Of a stretch of DNA of 60,081 nucleotides, positions 1 to 7,715 are shown in pieces. The stretch comes from Novosphingobium sp. 17-62-19 (lineage in GTDB: Bacteria; Pseudomonadota; Alphaproteobacteria; Sphingomonadales; Sphingomonadaceae). The stretch lies in contig NZ_NCII01000005.1 in assembly GCF_002256775.1 (NCBI RefSeq), positions 1 through 60,081 of the forward strand. Direction: 5' to 3'. The first letter of the stretch is position 1, and each line of letters starts with the position of its first letter. The notes beneath the pieces were generated by a model. It worked only from the letters and a program-made list of their open reading frames with translations, was not told the DNA's origin and searched no databases. The translations under genes and the position numbers were made by a program.

Positions 1-1556
1 TCCTTGCGGAAATCGGGATTGCCGATCTCGACCGCGCCGGTGGCCGCGTGCGCGCCATTGGCAAACATTTCCTCGGCCGAAGGCGCACGCTCGCTGCGCG
101 CCCCGCTCAGCGCAAAGCGGAAACCGCCGCCCAGATCGACCGAACCGCCCAGCGATACCGAAACCGAATCGAACGACCGCTCGCGCCCGATCACATCGGA
201 CTTCACATTGGCATGTTCATAGCGCGCGCCCGCTTCGAGCCGCGCCACGCCCAGATCGAATTCCTGCAACGTGAACAGGCCGATCTGCCGCGTTTCGTTG
301 GCGGGGATATAGGCCTCTTCGCCCACCGCGCTGAAATTGCGGCTGAAATATTGTACGCCCGTCGCGCCCTGCCAGCCCTTGCGCTCGGCCTGAACCAGTT
401 CGGCCCGCGCTTCCCAGCTCTTGTTGAAAAAGCTGGTGCCGATCTCGCCGGTCGATTCGATCTCATCATGGCGATAGTCGGCCCACCCGCCGCGCAGCTT
501 CAGTTCCTTGAACGCGCCGCCCAGCGGCACCGCGCCGCGTACATCGACGCGGGTCTGGCGCATGTTCAGCGTGATGTCCGATTCATGCCCGTGGCCTTCC
601 TCTTCCCCGGCCTCAGCCTCCTCATCATGGTCTTCATGCGGCAGGTCGAGGCTGTTCGGAATGCCATAGCGGTTTTCCAGATGGCTCACCGCAAAGCCGA
701 AGTTCGCGCCGTCCTGTCCGATCCAGCCAAGCCCGCCTGCAACGTCCCACGTGCGTGCGGCGGTGTTCGGAAGGCGTCCGCGCGCCTGCGCCTCTTCGGC
801 CACTTCGCCGCCTTCTTCCGCCGCTTCATCGCGCAGATCCTTGCTGAACACGAAGCCGCCCGTGCGGTAATTGCCCGATTCGAAGAAGCTGCCGTCCACA
901 TGCGCCACAAACCCGCCGCCAAGCGGGGCATTGATCGAAGCGGCGATATTGCGCTCCTCGGCTGCCGAAGCGACGCCCGCCACGGCATCCACGTGTGGCC
1001 CCGCTTCGGGCACTTCACGCGGAATGCGCAGGTCGCGCATATTCACCACACCACCAATCGCGCCCGAACCATAAAGCAGCGCCGCCGGTCCGCGCAGGAT
1101 CTCGATTCGGTCTGCCAGCAGCGCATTCGTCGCCACAGCATGATCGACCGAGGTATTGGACACGTCAAAGCTGCCGATCCCGTCGGTCAGCACGCGCACG
1201 CGCTCAGCATCCAGCCCGCGCAGAATCGGGCGCGAGGCGTTGGGGCCAAAGAACGTGGACGAAACCCCCGGCTGCCGCGCCAGCGTCTCGCCAATGGTCG
1301 AACGCTGCTGCAATTGCAGGTCATCGCCCTGCAGCACGGTCACCGCACTGGCGACCAGTTGCCGGTCACGCTCATAGGGGGCCGAAACGACGATCTGCGT
1401 CGATGGGAAGCTGTGTCCATCGTTCGTGCCGCCCGATTGCGCATCGCCTGCATCCGCCGCACCAGCGGCCGGTGTAGGCGCTTCGTTAGCCAACGCGAGA
1501 GGGGCCGCGGCCAGTGAGCCGAGTGCAGAACCGGCAAAAAGAGCGAGCATTCGCAT
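1..1556 (-). CDS. TonB-dependent receptor, ZnuD-like zinc receptor (5' part only)
   Basis: Outer-membrane TonB-dependent receptor, probably for zinc. It reads leftwards and runs off the window, so about 518 N-terminal residues are visible. Residues 1-23 are a signal peptide ending in PLALA. A plug domain follows (about 45-175), with TIGETLARQPGVSSTFF, LRGLDAERVRVL and LRGPAALLYGSGAIGGVVN. The barrel begins after it. Near residues 304-326 a predicted extracellular loop is crowded with His, Asp and Glu (HEDHDEEAEAGEEEGHGHE), as in the metal-capturing loops of ZnuD. The ATG at 1556 has AAAGGA 9 bases upstream; a second in-frame ATG lies two codons on. A Zur-like palindrome lies about 95-105 bases upstream, which supports zinc control. 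Family assignment is strong; the zinc specificity is inferred from the loop and the palindrome. Confidence 0.88.
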   Translation of the reverse strand, partial: MRMLALFAGSALGSLAAAPLALANEAPTPAAGAADAGDAQSGGTNDGHSFPSTQIVVSAPYERDRQLVASAVTVLQGDDLQLQQRSTIGETLARQPGVSSTFFGPNASRPILRGLDAERVRVLTDGIGSFDVSNTSVDHAVATNALLADRIEILRGPAALLYGSGAIGGVVNMRDLRIPREVPEAGPHVDAVAGVASAAEERNIAASINAPLGGGFVAHVDGSFFESGNYRTGGFVFSKDLRDEAAEEGGEVAEEAQARGRLPNTAARTWDVAGGLGWIGQDGANFGFAVSHLENRYGIPNSLDLPHEDHDEEAEAGEEEGHGHESDITLNMRQTRVDVRGAVPLGGAFKELKLRGGWADYRHDEIESTGEIGTSFFNKSWEARAELVQAERKGWQGATGVQYFSRNFSAVGEEAYIPANETRQIGLFTLQEFDLGVARLEAGARYEHANVKSDVIGRERSFDSVSVSLGGSVDLGGGFRFALSGARSERAPSAEEMFANGAHAATGAVEIGNPDFRK

Positions 1557-1649
1557 GAAATTCTGTCCTTTGCGGAATGTCAGAATGCCGCAAACGTTTC
1601 CGTCGGCGGCTTGGCGCGTGTCATAACGACCGCCTCGCAATGTGACAAG

Positions 1650-1664
1650 ATAACATTACGTTAT
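1650..1664. promoter_or_regulatory. Possible Zur box upstream of the ZnuD-like receptor
   Basis: The 15-mer ATAACATTACGTTAT has perfect 5-base inverted arms (ATAAC/GTTAT) around a 5-base centre. On the reverse strand it reads GTAATGTTATC, which contains the AATGTTAT core found in proteobacterial Zur sites. It lies in the 167-base gap between the receptor start (1556) and the end of the dioxygenase gene (1724), where the receptor promoter is expected. Site identity is inferred from pattern and context only. Confidence 0.4.
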
Positions 1665-1723
1665 TGATCTATCCTTTTTTAGGCCAGCCTGTTTTTGTGC
1701 CAGTCTGCCGACAAAGCGTTGGT

Positions 1724-2749
1724 TCAGCGCGTGTCTGTCGGCGTTCGCGTACCCACCGGCTTCCACGGCTGTCCGATCCGCGCCTCCAGCCGGTCCCGCA
1801 GCGACCAGAGCCAACCCACACGGCGCTCGGCAATGCCCGGCAGACTCAGCAAATCTCCACCGAGCCACGGCAGGAACGGATTGCGTCGCGCGTAGGACCA
1901 TATCTCCACCCGCTCGCCAGACCGATAAGCCGCGCCGCGCGCATGAAACCCCGCAGTATCAGCCACCACCAGCGTATTGGCGGGCACCGCCAACGCTTCA
2001 GGCTTCGCCAGCTTCATCGCGGCCAACCCCTCGGACGAAACGCGAGGCGATCCACGGGCTGAGAGACGATCGATCTTCGTGGGGTCGGCGAGACTGCGTT
2101 CCCGCTCCCATGCAAGCCGCTCAGGCGTGAAGCGGTGTGATCCACGCACATACGTGAACGGCCCTTCTTCTACCGACACCGGGTTGAGGAACAGCCACGA
2201 TTTCAGCGAAGAATGGAACGTATCGGCGTGGAGCGCTTCCTGCGGGTCCGGCTCATTGCCATCCACATGGCTGACTATGGTCTGGACGTAGTGCAGCGGC
2301 GTCGTGCGAAAGCTCGCCACATAGTGCAGCAACGCCACGATGTCGGGCCGGTTCAGCAACTGGCGCAAAGCTGGAATGGCCTGCAACATCTGGCCATCAA
2401 TCGCGATGCGCCGCGTAATCGCATCGCCTTGCCGCATCTCACGCGCGGGAGCAGCGAACGACAGGATCGCCTCGCGCAAAGCAGAAAAGTCTTGCGACGG
2501 CACGATATCAGGAATCGCAACAAACCCGTCGCGGTCAAAAGCCTCGCGCCATTCGGGCCGCACATGGCGCGCCAACCGACGCCGCCGCCAATTGCAAAGC
2601 GCGGCCGCCAGCCGCACTCGCCGCTCATGCAGTCCGCGCTGATTAAGCCCGATCGAGCCAAGCAACGGATTGTCGAGGAAACTCTTCGCACCGGTTAGGA
2701 GTTGCGCAATCCAGACAGGGGTCAGCAATATCTTGCCGAGGCGGCTCAT
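1724..2749 (-). CDS. Phytanoyl-CoA dioxygenase (PhyH) family Fe(II)/2-oxoglutarate oxygenase
   Basis: A 341-residue PhyH-type oxygenase, expected to hydroxylate an unactivated carbon using Fe(II), O2 and 2-oxoglutarate. The iron triad is visible: H174 and D176 in EALHADTFH, and a distal H269 in DTAGFHARG, followed by an Arg suited to bind 2-oxoglutarate (R276 or R280). The N-terminal 70 residues are basic and helical. The gene lies 47 bases after kdsA on the same strand and is probably co-transcribed with it, so its substrate may be Kdo, a Kdo-containing glycan or the capsule lipid anchor. Fe/2OG enzymes that hydroxylate Kdo to Ko are known (KdoO), but I cannot tell from sequence whether this is a relative. 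Family is confident; substrate is open. Confidence 0.85.
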   Translation of the reverse strand: MSRLGKILLTPVWIAQLLTGAKSFLDNPLLGSIGLNQRGLHERRVRLAAALCNWRRRRLARHVRPEWREAFDRDGFVAIPDIVPSQDFSALREAILSFAAPAREMRQGDAITRRIAIDGQMLQAIPALRQLLNRPDIVALLHYVASFRTTPLHYVQTIVSHVDGNEPDPQEALHADTFHSSLKSWLFLNPVSVEEGPFTYVRGSHRFTPERLAWERERSLADPTKIDRLSARGSPRVSSEGLAAMKLAKPEALAVPANTLVVADTAGFHARGAAYRSGERVEIWSYARRNPFLPWLGGDLLSLPGIAERRVGWLWSLRDRLEARIGQPWKPVGTRTPTDTR

Positions 2750-2796
2750 AGCAAAGGCACACTCTTGATCGTTCCGCCCCCCGGCTTGATCGCCGG

Positions 2797-3627
2797 TTAC
2801 GCCTGCTTGACCAGAGCGTCAATCGCCAGCAGTCGCGCCACCAGTGGTTCGAAGTCTGCCAGCGGCAAGGCATTCGGCCCATCAGACAGCGCCTTTTCCG
2901 GGTCAGGGTGCGTTTCCATGAACATCCCGGCCACACCGGCCGCCACCGCAGCGCGCGCCAGCAACGGCACGAATTCGCGCTGGCCGCCTGACCGTTCGCC
3001 AAGCCCACCCGGTTGCTGCACCGAATGCGTCGCGTCGAATACCACCGGGCAGCCGGTCTGCGCCATGATCGCCAGCCCTCGCATGTCGGAAACCAGCGTG
3101 TTGTACCCAAACGAAGTGCCGCGATCGCACAGCATGAAAGAATCGGGATCATGCCCCGCGGCGGACGCAGCATTGCGCGCCTTGGCCACCACCTGCGCCA
3201 TGTCCGCAGGCGCCATGAACTGCGCTTTCTTGATGTTCACCGGTTTGCCCGAAGCGGCAACCGCCGCAATGAAATCGGTCTGCCGCGCGAGAAAGGCAGG
3301 TGTCTGAAGAACATCAGCCACTTGTGCCACAGCCCCAACCTGCTCACGCTCATGAACATCGGTCAGCACAGGCAGGCCTGTCTCGGCGCGGACCTTTTCC
3401 AGAATGCGCAAACCTTCGTCCATGCCCGGCCCGCGGAACGATTTGTCTGATGAACGGTTCGCTTTGTCGAACGAACTCTTGAAGATGAGCAGCATCCCCA
3501 ACCTTGCTGCAACCTTCGCAAGATGCTCCGCAACGCTAAGGGAATGGTGTTCGCTTTCGATGACGCAGGGACCGGCAATGATGAACAGCGGCGATGCGCC
3601 ACCGATTTCTCTACCAAAAAGGAGCAT
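2797..3627 (-). CDS. kdsA: 3-deoxy-8-phosphooctulonate synthase (Kdo-8-P synthase)
   Basis: Condenses arabinose-5-phosphate with phosphoenolpyruvate to give Kdo-8-phosphate, in the cytosol. The 276-residue length is normal. Family motifs are intact: [89 protein letters not shown]. Cys21 in AGPC, with the His of DATHS, the Glu of FMETHP and the Asp of LSDG, are the four metal ligands of the class II (metal-dependent) enzymes such as the Aquifex one; class I enzymes carry Asn in place of that Cys. The gene is divergent from kdsD across a 174-base gap. Since sphingomonads generally lack typical LPS, this Kdo probably feeds the capsule linker. Confidence 0.96.
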   Translation of the reverse strand: MLLFGREIGGASPLFIIAGPCVIESEHHSLSVAEHLAKVAARLGMLLIFKSSFDKANRSSDKSFRGPGMDEGLRILEKVRAETGLPVLTDVHEREQVGAVAQVADVLQTPAFLARQTDFIAAVAASGKPVNIKKAQFMAPADMAQVVAKARNAASAAGHDPDSFMLCDRGTSFGYNTLVSDMRGLAIMAQTGCPVVFDATHSVQQPGGLGERSGGQREFVPLLARAAVAAGVAGMFMETHPDPEKALSDGPNALPLADFEPLVARLLAIDALVKQA

Positions 3628-3801
3628 TCTCTTTCCTATTGCAGCGCAAACAAGGTCTATTCATCGCGGGTCAATCAATGTGCTGCACTGCACATACTCG
3701 CGCTCATAGCCCCTGTATGGGGGCACCGGCAATTGCCAAGCGTGAATTGCGATAGGGTTGATTCCCGCTTCGGGCAAAATCGTGAGTGGAAAAGGCATCA
3801 C
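3628..3801. promoter_or_regulatory. Divergent promoter region, kdsA-phyH versus kdsD operon
   Basis: A 174-base gap between two divergent Kdo genes must hold both promoters. The segment around 3640-3720 is less GC-rich than its flanks. GGAAAAGG at 3788-3795 is the ribosome site for kdsD. I saw no convincing palindromic operator and no JUMPstart/ops element of the kind that precedes enterobacterial capsule operons. Confidence 0.5.
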
Positions 3802-4809
3802 ATGGCAGCTACGAAAACCCGGATGACCACCGGCAATCTCGCACCAAGCTACACGCATTCCGCGCTCAAGACCTTGGAAACCGAGATTCAGGGGCTTGAG
3901 GCTCTCAAGGCCTTTCTGGATACACCGCCATTTCGCGGCGCGCTGGACCGAGCTATCATTGCCATGGCACGCACCGAAGGTCGCGTGATTGTCAGCGGGA
4001 TGGGCAAAAGTGGCCATATTGGGCGCAAAATCGCAGCCACCCTGCGCTCAACCGGGACGCCAGCCCTGTTCCTTCACCCCGGTGAGGCAAGCCACGGCGA
4101 TCTCGGCCTGATCACCGACAAGGACGTGGTTTTTGCCATAACCTGGTCGGGCGAGACGAGCGAACTCAAAGACATCTATGAATACTGTAATCGTTTTGGC
4201 GTCACGTTGATTGTCGCCACGGCGTGGGGGGAGAGCACAGCTGCCCGCGCCGCAGACATTTGCCTCACGCTCCCGCTAGTACGAGAGGCGTGTCCGAACG
4301 ATCTTGCTCCCACCACTTCCACCACGCTCCAGATTGTGCTGGGCGATGTTCTCGCAGTGGCTCTGATCGAGGCCCGTGGCTTCAGCCCTTCAGATTTCAA
4401 GGTTTTCCACCCCGGCGGTAAGCTTGGTGCAAAGCTGAGCATCGTCGACCAGATCATGGGCATTGATGGAGCCGTGCCAAAGGTTGGCCGTGATGCCACG
4501 CTCAGCCTTGCCACTATTGAAATGAGCCGGAAGCGCTACGGCGCAACCGCCGTTGTTGATGATGGTAACCGGCTTGTAGGCGTATTCACCGATGGCGATC
4601 TGCGTCGCTGCATCGCAGTACACGATATGCAGGACCGCATCGAACTGCACATGTCGCCCAATCCGGTCACCGTTCCCCCCGGCACGCTCTGCACCGATGC
4701 GCTGCGCATCATGAATGAGAACGCAGTATCAGTGCTGTTCGTCGAAGACGCGGGCAAGCTGGTTGGCGTGGTTCATATGCACGATGTTGTCAGGACCGGC
4801 ATTGTCTGA
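3802..4809 (+). CDS. kdsD: Arabinose-5-phosphate isomerase, KpsF/KdsD type
   Basis: Converts ribulose-5-phosphate to arabinose-5-phosphate, the first step to Kdo. The 335 residues hold a SIS sugar-isomerase domain (about 40-175; SGMGKSGHIGRKIAATL, GEASHGDLGLI, TWSGETSELKDI) and a pair of CBS domains (about 205-330; RYGATAVVDDGNRLVGVFTD, ENAVSVLFVEDAGKLVGVV). The segment with FHPGGKLGAKL between them is typical of KpsF/KdsD. The ATG at 3802 has GGAAAAGG just upstream; the frame stays open farther upstream, but that part overlaps the kdsA start and lacks family similarity. First gene of an operon of five tightly packed genes ending at 8911. Confidence 0.95.
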   Translation: MAATKTRMTTGNLAPSYTHSALKTLETEIQGLEALKAFLDTPPFRGALDRAIIAMARTEGRVIVSGMGKSGHIGRKIAATLRSTGTPALFLHPGEASHGDLGLITDKDVVFAITWSGETSELKDIYEYCNRFGVTLIVATAWGESTAARAADICLTLPLVREACPNDLAPTTSTTLQIVLGDVLAVALIEARGFSPSDFKVFHPGGKLGAKLSIVDQIMGIDGAVPKVGRDATLSLATIEMSRKRYGATAVVDDGNRLVGVFTDGDLRRCIAVHDMQDRIELHMSPNPVTVPPGTLCTDALRIMNENAVSVLFVEDAGKLVGVVHMHDVVRTGIV

Positions 4810-5638
4810 GCCATCAGGCGGGGCAACACGTCCTGACCTTATCGTCGTTCCTGCCCGCTACGGGTCAAAGCGCCTTCCCGGCAAACCGCTCCTGTCCATC
4901 GCGGGCCGAAGCCTGCTAGAACGCGTGGTCGCCATCGCCCGCGCGGCGGCGGACGTTGCAGGCAATTGCACGGTCCTTGTCGCCACCGACGACAAGCGGA
5001 TCGGTGATCACGCAACTGCACTCGGCGTGGCCTGCGTCATGACTGATCCAGAACTCGATTCGGGCACTCTTCGCGCGCAGGCTGCTGCACACCAATTGCA
5101 ATCGCCGCCAGCCCACGTGATCAACCTGCAAGGTGATGCTCCGTTCATTCCCGCTGCCATCGTTGCCGGCCTGCTTGAAACGCTCCGCACCGGGTCAGCC
5201 GATGTCGCCACACCTGTCTTCGCGCTCGACTGGCCCCGCCTTGATCGCTTGCGCACGCACAAACAATCCGCACCATTCAGCGGCACCACCTGCGCCCGCG
5301 CTGCCGATGGCCGCGCCTTGTGGTTTTCCAAAAACGTGATCCCTGCCCTGCGCAATGAAGACACTCTGCGTGCCGCGCATCCACTCTCCCCAGTCTGGCA
5401 GCACCTTGGCCTCTATGGCTACACACTGGCCGCGCTCGACTGGTTTGCCGCAGCCTCGCCCGGCACCTACGAAGCACTTGAAGGGCTCGAACAGTTGCGG
5501 TTCCTCGAAGGTGGCCTTCGCGTCGATACTGTTGAAGTAGAAGTTCCCGCGCACCTTCTGTCGGGGATCGATACCCCGCAAGACCTTGCCACGGCCGAGG
5601 AAGCCATTACCCGCTACGGCGATCCTTTCCCCGCCTGA
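4802..5638 (+). CDS. kdsB: 3-deoxy-manno-octulosonate cytidylyltransferase (CMP-Kdo synthetase)
   Basis: Activates Kdo with CTP to CMP-Kdo, the donor for the KpsC/KpsS Kdo transferases. The nucleotide-binding start VVPARYGSKRLPGKPLL and VATDDKRIGDHA, NLQGDAPFIP, RCITERG-equivalent and LEGLEQLRFLEGG segments fit the KdsB/KpsU family. No ATG sits at the natural start. The likely codon is TTG at 4802, overlapping the kdsD stop by 8 bases, with AGGA just upstream, giving 278 residues; an in-frame ATG at 4784 would add six residues. The slightly long N-terminus and the TTG start point to translation coupled to kdsD. Confidence 0.93.
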   Translation: MSEPSGGATRPDLIVVPARYGSKRLPGKPLLSIAGRSLLERVVAIARAAADVAGNCTVLVATDDKRIGDHATALGVACVMTDPELDSGTLRAQAAAHQLQSPPAHVINLQGDAPFIPAAIVAGLLETLRTGSADVATPVFALDWPRLDRLRTHKQSAPFSGTTCARAADGRALWFSKNVIPALRNEDTLRAAHPLSPVWQHLGLYGYTLAALDWFAAASPGTYEALEGLEQLRFLEGGLRVDTVEVEVPAHLLSGIDTPQDLATAEEAITRYGDPFPA

Positions 5639-5649
5639 GCATCATCACA

Positions 5650-6246
5650 ATGCTGGTCATCGTCCGCCACGGCAACACTTTCAACGCCGGGGAACCTCCC
5701 CGCCGAATCGGCGCGCGCACCGATCTTCCGCTGACGCCTGAAGGCATGGCGCAGGCCGATGCTTTGGGCCGCCACTTCGCGCACCGTGGCTGGCACTTCG
5801 CCCGCACACTTACCTCTCCGCTGCTGCGCACCCGCCAAACGGTTGCGGCAATTCTCGCCGCGCAAGCCACCCCCACCTCGCTCGAATCGGCCGAGTTCCT
5901 GCGCGAGATCGACCATGGGCCGGACGAAAACCTTACCGAACCCGAAGTCGTCGCCCGCATCGGTCAGCCGGCCCTCACCGCGTGGGACGAACACGCCATT
6001 GTCCCTCCCGGTTGGACGGTCGATGCCGACCGTCGCATCGGGGCGTGGCAGGCACTGCTGGATGCACTGGCGCTCGATCAGTCGCCGATCCTGCTTGTCA
6101 CCAGCAATGGCGCGGCAAGGTTTGCCCTGAAGGCGTTACCGACACTTCCGCCTGTCCCACTGAAGCTTGCCACAGGCAGCTATGGCGTGATCCGCCGCAA
6201 TTATGACGGCACGCTGGCGGTCCCGATCTGGGGCCAACGCCCATGA
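5650..6246 (+). CDS. Histidine-phosphatase-superfamily protein with an altered second catalytic site
   Basis: A 198-residue protein of the phosphoglycerate-mutase-like superfamily. The phosphohistidine motif RHGNT is at residues 6-10, followed by ARTDLPLTPEGMAQADALG and TSPLLRTRQT, all typical, and an acid-donor-like REIDHGPDENLTEPEV. The segment that usually reads SHGG near the C-terminus is TSNGAARF here, so the second catalytic His is replaced by Asn. It sits between kdsB and the KpsC-like gene and overlaps the latter by four bases (ATGA). No HAD-type kdsC is visible in the window, so a role as Kdo-8-phosphate phosphatase is a natural guess. The missing His argues for caution: it may be slow, act on another sugar phosphate, or be non-catalytic. 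Confidence 0.82.
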   Translation: MLVIVRHGNTFNAGEPPRRIGARTDLPLTPEGMAQADALGRHFAHRGWHFARTLTSPLLRTRQTVAAILAAQATPTSLESAEFLREIDHGPDENLTEPEVVARIGQPALTAWDEHAIVPPGWTVDADRRIGAWQALLDALALDQSPILLVTSNGAARFALKALPTLPPVPLKLATGSYGVIRRNYDGTLAVPIWGQRP

Positions 6247-7715
6247 CACCGCCCCCGTTCCTGCGCGCGCCCCCCTTCCCGCAGGCACAAGCCCTGGTTG
6301 CCAAACCCGCCCAACTGCCCTCTCACGTGCCCGCCGATGCCCTTGATCTGCTGCGGGCGGCGCGCGTTGGCGGCACATTTTGGCTTGCATCTGATCCGTG
6401 GACCGCTGTCGAACAGACTAGCCACCTCACCGCTCACGGCGATGATGAGCGTGTGGCGATCGCCGCGATTCTCGGCATTCCAGTCACCGTCCTGTCCGCT
6501 GGTCCATGGGGCGTGCCCGATGCTTCAGCTGAAGCATTGCGCAATCACCTGATACAGGCCCTCGCCGCGCTGGACTATGTCGACCCCTTCACCGGCAACC
6601 CTTCCAGCTTTGCAGCCACCATTGATCTGCTCGCGCAGTGGAAGCGCGAAATCGCCACGAATCGCGCGATCGTTGCCGCCAGCGGCATGGCGTGGTGGAA
6701 GCGCAGCGAAATCCGCCGCTTCCTATGGGTTCCCGAACGCCGCCTGCATATCACCCGCAGCGCCAGCCGTGCCCTGCGCATCGCCCGTCAGCACAACGGC
6801 GATGTCGCGGTTTGGCCTTCACGCGTGTCATCACAATTGCTGAGCGAAGCCAAGGCGCAACACACCAGCATCGTCCGCGTGGAGGACGGATTTGTCCGCT
6901 CGGTGGGTCTTGGCAGCAATCTGGTGCCCCCCTCCTCTGTCGTCGTAGACACGCGCGGTATCCATTTCGATCCGGCAAGTCCGAGCGACCTCGAACATCT
7001 CCTGAGCAGCACCGAGTTCGCCGCTACACTCACCAACCGCGCCGCAACCTTGCGTGAAACCATCGTGGCCGCAGGCATCAGCAAGTACGCCGCCGGGCCT
7101 GCCGCTCCGCTCCCGCCGCGTGACCCATCGCGCAAACTGATCCTCGTTCCCGCACAAGTGGAAGACGACATGTCTGTCCTTGCAGGCGGCGGTGGCCTTA
7201 CTTCAAACCTTGAACTCCTGCGCCGAGTCCGGGCCATGGAGCCAGACGCCGAGATCTGGTTTCGCCCGCATCCCGATGTCGATGCTGGGCACCGCAAAGG
7301 CGCGGTGCCCGATGCTGACGCACTGCTTCATGCAGACCGGGTCGTGCGCGGTGGCGGCATGGCTCCGCTGCTTGATGTGGTCGATGCCGTCCACGTCCTC
7401 ACCTCGCTTACCGGGTTCGAAGCGCTGATGCGGCACCGCGAGGTTACCTGTCACGGCACGCCGTTCTATGCCGGATGGGGCCTCACACGCGATCTCGCCC
7501 CAGTGCCGGACCGGCGCGGGCGTACGCTTTCGCTTGATGAACTCGTTGCTGGCGTCCTGATCCTGTACCCGCGCTACCTTGATCCCGTAACCGGCCTGCC
7601 CTGCCCGCCCGAAGTGCTGGTTTCACGCATGGCCAGCGCACAGGCCACCAATCGGCTCAGCTGGGTAGCTCCCTTGCGCCACTGTCAGGGCTGGTTCATG
7701 GCCCACTTTCGATGA
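6243..7715 (+). CDS. KpsC-like capsule beta-Kdo transferase, short one-module form
   Basis: KpsC extends the beta-Kdo linker on (lyso)phosphatidylglycerol before capsule export. The signatures are clear: SIVRVEDGFVRSVGLGS (about 210-226), RPHPDVD (about 340), LTSLTGFEALMR and FYAGWGLTRD (about 408). Classical KpsC has about 670 residues and two retaining Kdo-transferase modules. This protein has 490. Its first 170 residues keep only the tail of the first module and the linker (YVDPFTGNPSSF, WWKRSEIRRFL), and the second module is whole. It overlaps the genes on both sides by four bases, so it is well embedded in the operon. Whether one module suffices, or another protein supplies the missing linkage, is unknown. 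Confidence 0.86.
   Translation: MTPPPFLRAPPFPQAQALVAKPAQLPSHVPADALDLLRAARVGGTFWLASDPWTAVEQTSHLTAHGDDERVAIAAILGIPVTVLSAGPWGVPDASAEALRNHLIQALAALDYVDPFTGNPSSFAATIDLLAQWKREIATNRAIVAASGMAWWKRSEIRRFLWVPERRLHITRSASRALRIARQHNGDVAVWPSRVSSQLLSEAKAQHTSIVRVEDGFVRSVGLGSNLVPPSSVVVDTRGIHFDPASPSDLEHLLSSTEFAATLTNRAATLRETIVAAGISKYAAGPAAPLPPRDPSRKLILVPAQVEDDMSVLAGGGGLTSNLELLRRVRAMEPDAEIWFRPHPDVDAGHRKGAVPDADALLHADRVVRGGGMAPLLDVVDAVHVLTSLTGFEALMRHREVTCHGTPFYAGWGLTRDLAPVPDRRGRTLSLDELVAGVLILYPRYLDPVTGLPCPPEVLVSRMASAQATNRLSWVAPLRHCQGWFMAHFR

Noticed and set aside
48-1517. Long forward frame of 489 codons opposite the TonB receptor
   Set aside because: Low-complexity, Arg/Ala/His-rich translation with no family motif; the reverse frame is a clear receptor.
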